Below are positions 13,447 to 16,177 of a DNA stretch of 16,177 nt, one piece after another. Positions within the stretch are counted from its first letter, which is position 1. Each line of letters opens with the position of its first letter. The position numbers and the translations under genes were made by a program. Where the stretch lies: assembly GCA_041477815.1 (NCBI GenBank), contig JBGOUV010000125.1, forward strand, positions 1 to 16,177, given 5' to 3'. Source of the stretch: JBGOUV01 sp041477815. Lineage in GTDB: Bacteria; Acidobacteriota; Terriglobia; Bryobacterales; JACQDG01. The notes beneath the pieces were generated by a model that saw only the letters and a list, made by a program, of their open reading frames with translations, was not told the origin of the DNA and did no database searches.

Positions 13447-14088
13447 ATGATGACCTTCACCACGATAATCAAAGTTGCTGCCACCATCTTGGTGAGCCTT
13501 GGCGGCGCAGGCGCGATTGTGATGTTGTGCGCCTCGTGGCTGGGCAAAGTCTGGGCCAACAAAATCCTCGAATCGGATCGCCGTAGATATGGCGAAGAAC
13601 TTGAGCGCGTCCGAAGTGAACTGGAAACATCACGCCGAATGCTGCAGGCCGAGCTTGACAAGGTGATCCACGTCCACCGGGTGCAGTTCGAGACCGAGTT
13701 CCGCGTACTCTCCGACATTTGGACGAAGCTCGCGGTTCTACGTTCCGCCATGCGCGACCTTCGACCAGCCAAGGACCTCGTCGACCCTGACGAGGATCCG
13801 GATGAGCGGTTCAGGCGCCGTCTGGCCCGTTTTGATAGCGCGCTCTATGACTTTCGCCGCGTGGTGGATGACCACAGTCCGTTCTACCCAGAATGTATCC
13901 TCAAGGAGCTTTCCACGGCGCTTAACGTCGCAGACGGAGAAATCATAAGCGTGTCTCTCGACAGATCAGAAAGGGCTACGGATTGGTACAAGGAGGGCCG
14001 GTCGAACTTCGAAGCCTTCAAGAAGTCAGCAGAGACAGTTTCGTCTCTCATCCGGCAGCGGCTGGAGACCCTGCGCATGCAGCCGTGA
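13447..14088 (+). CDS. membrane-anchored coiled-coil protein of unknown function
   Basis: 213 aa. One membrane segment at the N-terminus (about residues 7-29, IKVAATILVSLGGAGAIVML), then SWLGKVWANKILESDRRRYG and a long charged helix rich in E and R (43-75) that should form a coiled coil, and a mainly helical cytosolic part. The pattern of a single anchor followed by SWLGKxWANxIL and a coiled coil is one I recognise from widespread hypothetical proteins, but no function is known to me. Two ATGs stand in tandem at 13447 and 13450, and no clear Shine-Dalgarno sequence precedes them. It is the first of three small membrane proteins in the stretch after hicAB, which looks like accessory DNA. Confidence 0.7.
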   Translation: MMTFTTIIKVAATILVSLGGAGAIVMLCASWLGKVWANKILESDRRRYGEELERVRSELETSRRMLQAELDKVIHVHRVQFETEFRVLSDIWTKLAVLRSAMRDLRPAKDLVDPDEDPDERFRRRLARFDSALYDFRRVVDDHSPFYPECILKELSTALNVADGEIISVSLDRSERATDWYKEGRSNFEAFKKSAETVSSLIRQRLETLRMQP

Positions 14089-14327
14089 ACGAGTCCCGCC
14101 GCACCTCGTAGTGCAGCAGGGCCGGGCTCGCGATGTTCGCCCGACCGTGCGGGTGATGGCAAAGTCGTGTTGGCTGTGAAGTTGTGGGAGGATGGAGCTT
14201 GCACTCAATAGTGCTTCTCGTGTCGCTGGCACTTCCGGCAGTTCTGCGTGAGTAACTCATAACGAAGCGTGGGGGGCAAGAAGGCACCGACCGCTGAACG
14301 CTGGGACGGTAGGCGCGCAGGTGGGCC
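14089..14327. other. non-coding gap between two accessory genes
   Basis: I find no gene here. A perfect small hairpin GCACT-CAAT-AGTGC lies at 14201-14214, and GAGTAACTC at 14249-14257 is a short inverted repeat. Frames on both strands are open in part but look like chance. The length is unusual beside the tightly packed operons elsewhere in the window. Confidence 0.4.
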
Positions 14328-14729
14328 ATGAGAACACTCAACGGATGGCAGCGTCTATGGGCGGTGACCTCAGTCCTAACGATCTTTCCGGCCGTGCTGT
14401 TGGCGATGGGCTTCTGGCCAAATCGAGATGTTAACATCGTCAGCGATCTCGCAAATCCCGAGTGCAAGCCGTGGCGTGAGCTTCCGTCCGGCTTTTTTCC
14501 TTCGTCCTATCCGTTGGTTGGCGAGCCCTGCCGCGCGGTTCGCGCATTCCTATTCCTCCACGAGACACACCTGAGATCTATTGTCGACTATGATCGGTAC
14601 TTGACAAGTGCCAAGGTGAAGGCTGCTGGATGGGGCATGGTCGTGTGGCTGGCCGCTGTTTCGGCCCTATATGGTGGTGGCTGGTCGGTCGGCTGGATAA
14701 TTCGCGGCTTCAGAAGCGGGCGCCGGTAA
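14328..14729 (+). CDS. small two-span membrane protein of unknown function
   Basis: 133 aa. Two hydrophobic segments, LWAVTSVLTIFPAVLLAMGF (10-29) and GWGMVVWLAAVSALYGGGWS (101-120), enclose about 70 mostly polar residues with two cysteines (C46 and C68) that would lie outside the cytoplasm if both termini are inside. The opening LNGWQRLW is seen in other hypothetical proteins of this architecture; I cannot name a family or role. AGGTGG lies a few bases before the ATG, so translation is plausible. It stands alone between two long gaps. Confidence 0.6.
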   Translation: MRTLNGWQRLWAVTSVLTIFPAVLLAMGFWPNRDVNIVSDLANPECKPWRELPSGFFPSSYPLVGEPCRAVRAFLFLHETHLRSIVDYDRYLTSAKVKAAGWGMVVWLAAVSALYGGGWSVGWIIRGFRSGRR

Positions 14730-14927
14730 CCCGGGCATTACGAAAACGGAAGCAGGCGGGAATCAAGGAATGAAACAGCAACACGGGAGAAGGATTGACC
14801 AGATTGGCAGAGTTCTTGGACCCGTTACATTACACTGAGTGATTCGGCGGCGTGTAGGGCGTTGTGTCCAGGCGTTATCGCGGCCCCAGCCAGTCAGTAG
14901 CAAAACGTCACAGGGTGAGGAGGAGCG
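14730..14927. other. non-coding gap before the last accessory gene
   Basis: No gene is recognised. The G+C content is lower than around it at 14740-14830. Two similar short segments, GGGCGTTGTG and AGGCGTTATC, lie about 8 bases apart near 14857-14880, too weak to call a repeat element. The end carries GAGGAGGAGCG, the ribosome site of the next gene. Confidence 0.35.
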
Positions 14928-15431
14928 ATGAGCGAACTTGGTAGCGTCCTAGAAGCCCTTGAGAAGCCCTTACTGGTCCTCCTTGGTGCCCTGACAGCAG
15001 GCCTGATGGGGCCGCTAACCGACCGGCTCCGGGCTCGCACGGCGGCAGATTGGTGGGAGGCGCAAGAGCGGTGGCGCTTTAAGGCCCAGATCTACACGCG
15101 AAGCCTCACAGCCCTGAAGCGGATGCGCCAGCCTCTCGAAGTGGCCGCCGCCAAGGGCGTCTGGCCCGACCCGAAAGGCTGGAGTGAGATCGTGGCATTA
15201 TCTCGGGAGTTGATCGAGCCGGCAGTAGTCTCGCGTATCTGGTTGACGAAGGAGGCGGTCAACCCACTTGAAACACTGGGGACACGGATCTTCGAGTTGG
15301 AGAGTAAACGGCCGGAGTTGACAGACAAACAGGTGCTAATGGAGCTTTGCGATCTACTCGAGACAGATATTGCCGCTCTCCAACAGGTCGCTCAGAAGGA
15401 CCTGCGCCTGCGTCTGGGATCCGATCAGTGA
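14928..15431 (+). CDS. N-terminally anchored protein of unknown function
   Basis: 167 aa. A single hydrophobic segment near the N-terminus (LLVLLGALTAGLMGPLTDRL, 15-34) is followed by a helical cytosolic part that begins WWEAQERWRFKAQIYTRSLT and ends in QQVAQKDLRLRLGSDQ. No catalytic motif is visible. The architecture, one anchor then a helical bundle, resembles the product of the gene at 13447 without clear sequence similarity. A strong ribosome site (GGAGGAG) precedes the ATG, which supports real expression. It converges on dnaE2 with a gap of 6 bp. Confidence 0.65.
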   Translation: MSELGSVLEALEKPLLVLLGALTAGLMGPLTDRLRARTAADWWEAQERWRFKAQIYTRSLTALKRMRQPLEVAAAKGVWPDPKGWSEIVALSRELIEPAVVSRIWLTKEAVNPLETLGTRIFELESKRPELTDKQVLMELCDLLETDIAALQQVAQKDLRLRLGSDQ

Positions 15432-15437
15432 GGGACG

Positions 15438-16177
15438 TTAGTGGAAATCGTGTGAGACCGGGGCTGCCATCGGAGTAGCTACCAGCGGCCGTACCCGGCG
15501 GGCCTTCACCGAGATCACGTTGTCGTAATTCTGCAGCGCTCCTTCCACCAGCAGGAACGGTTCGTTGACCAGGACCGGGCGATAGCGCTGGTAGAGGTCC
15601 GGGGTGACGATGGCGTTGGCGATGCCGGTCTCGTCTTCCAGGCTGAGGAAGAGAAAACCGCTGGCCGTGCCGGGTCGCTGGCGGCAGATCACACAGCCGG
15701 CTACCCGTACCCAGCGGCCGTTGGGGACGGCGGCAAGGTCGGAGGCGCGGGTGACGCCGAGACGGTCGAGCTCCGCGCGGCGGAAGGCCAGGGGGTGGCG
15801 TCCGATGGTCAACTGGGTGCCGCGGTAGTCGGCCAGGACGCGCTCATCGTCGGTCATGCGGGCTAGGGGGGAGGGCCGGGTGATGGGTGATGGGTGTTGG
15901 GTGTCGGGGGTTGGGGCGCTGGCCACTGGCCACTGACCGCTGGCCACTGCCGTGTCGGTCTCCGGCAGATCCTCCAGCAGAGGACCGGCGGGACGGGCGG
16001 CGCGCTCCACCTGCCAGAGGGCGTCGCGGCGGTCGCCGGCGCCCAGCGGGTTCAGCGCCCCGATGGAGCCCAGCCGGCGCAGCTCGTCCTTGTGGATTTC
16101 CGGGACGCGGCGGGCCAGGTCGTCGATCGAGGCGAACGGACGCTGCGTCACGATCGCCCGGCCGATGTGTTCGCGGA
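15438..16177 (-). CDS. dnaE2: error-prone DNA polymerase DnaE2, C-terminal part (runs off the window)
   Basis: The last 245 codons are present; the frame stays open to the window edge (REHIGRAIVTQRPFASIDD), so the apparent GTG start at 16151 is only internal. DnaE2 is the damage-induced translesion alpha subunit that works with ImuA/ImuB. The visible parts are the helix-hairpin-helix area (SIDDLARRVPEIHKDELRRL), RRDALWQVERAARPAGPLLE, MTDDERVLADYRGT, the PNGRWVRVAGCVICRQRPGT strand of the OB domain, GFLFLSLEDETGIANAIVTP, and the ending QNYDNVISVKARRVRPL. Between PLLEDLPE and MTDDER lies an extra stretch of about 30 residues (AVASGQWPVASAPTPDTQHP and on) that comes from a repeat, listed separately. 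Confidence 0.93.
   Translation of the reverse strand, partial: REHIGRAIVTQRPFASIDDLARRVPEIHKDELRRLGSIGALNPLGAGDRRDALWQVERAARPAGPLLEDLPETDTAVASGQWPVASAPTPDTQHPSPITRPSPLARMTDDERVLADYRGTQLTIGRHPLAFRRAELDRLGVTRASDLAAVPNGRWVRVAGCVICRQRPGTASGFLFLSLEDETGIANAIVTPDLYQRYRPVLVNEPFLLVEGALQNYDNVISVKARRVRPLVATPMAAPVSHDFH
15866..15953. repeat. degenerate heptamer array within dnaE2, G-quadruplex-capable
   Basis: On the plus strand, G runs at 15866-15871, 15873-15875 and 15878-15880 lead into seven-base units GGGTGAT, GGGTGAT, GGGTGTT, GGGTGTC, GGGGGTT and then GGGGCG (15878-15918), followed by CTGGCCA, CTGGCCA, CTGACCG, CTGGCCA, CTGCCGT (15919-15953). The first part gives at least five GGG runs with 4-base loops, a textbook quadruplex motif. 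On the coding (minus) strand the array encodes AVASGQWPVASAPTPDTQHP and beyond. The VASGQWPVASG peptide is a low-complexity pattern that I recall from repeats in other GC-rich genomes. Confidence 0.72.

Noticed and set aside
15880..15950. The heptamer array as a CRISPR array
   Set aside because: Units are seven bases with no spacers, and they lie within an open dnaE2 reading frame.

Overview
The window reads as a chromosomal segment of a GC-rich, Gram-negative, free-living soil-type bacterium. The most likely source is an Acidobacteriota member of the Solibacter/Bryobacter kind. This is inferred from the gene mix: a bacterial nucleotide-transporter homologue next to PPK2, a multiheme c-type cytochrome, an outer-membrane Omp85 barrel, an Rcp1-type regulator, a CheX-like regulator, DnaE2, and several plasmid-type toxin-antitoxin modules. 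No rRNA or other marker gene is present to prove it. I found no tRNA, CRISPR array or transposase.

Layout. (1) 1-265: no assignable gene; a long concentric inverted repeat and a short direct repeat. (2) 266-3678, minus strand: a tightly coupled three-gene operon, nucleotide-transporter family protein > PPK2 polyphosphate kinase > NapA/KefB-type cation:proton antiporter, joined by TAAATG and ATGA junctions. (3) 3785-4933, plus strand: two toxin-antitoxin remnants in tandem. The PIN toxin is truncated and frameshifted, and the ParE-type toxin is broken by an exact 10-bp tandem duplication. The ParD-like antitoxin is intact; the antitoxin of the PIN pair has lost its own stop. (4) 4941-7791, minus strand: an Omp85-type barrel overlapping by 11 nt a secreted protein that carries the residue pattern of an atypical protein kinase. 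(5) 7815-9529, plus strand: a damaged multi-receiver response regulator with a CheX-like end. Its first receiver has two frameshifts and runs into a piece of HtrA/DegP protease sequence. (6) 9540-10037, minus strand: a pentaheme c-type cytochrome. (7) 10076-12777: a signalling cluster with an Rcp1-like regulator and a REC-GGDEF diguanylate cyclase (minus strand), divergent from a short soluble histidine kinase (plus strand). (8) 12869-15431, plus strand: an accessory stretch with hicAB and three small unrecognised membrane-anchored proteins. (9) 15438-16177, minus strand: the C-terminal part of the error-prone polymerase DnaE2, running off the window, with an inserted G-rich heptamer repeat in its coding sequence.

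The most notable items are the secreted kinase-like/Omp85 gene pair, the REC-HtrA-REC chimera, the pair of broken toxins, and the G-quadruplex-capable heptamer array inside dnaE2. Frameshift calls assume the sequence is correct; two separate frame changes inside 80 bp of the response regulator deserve a read-level check.
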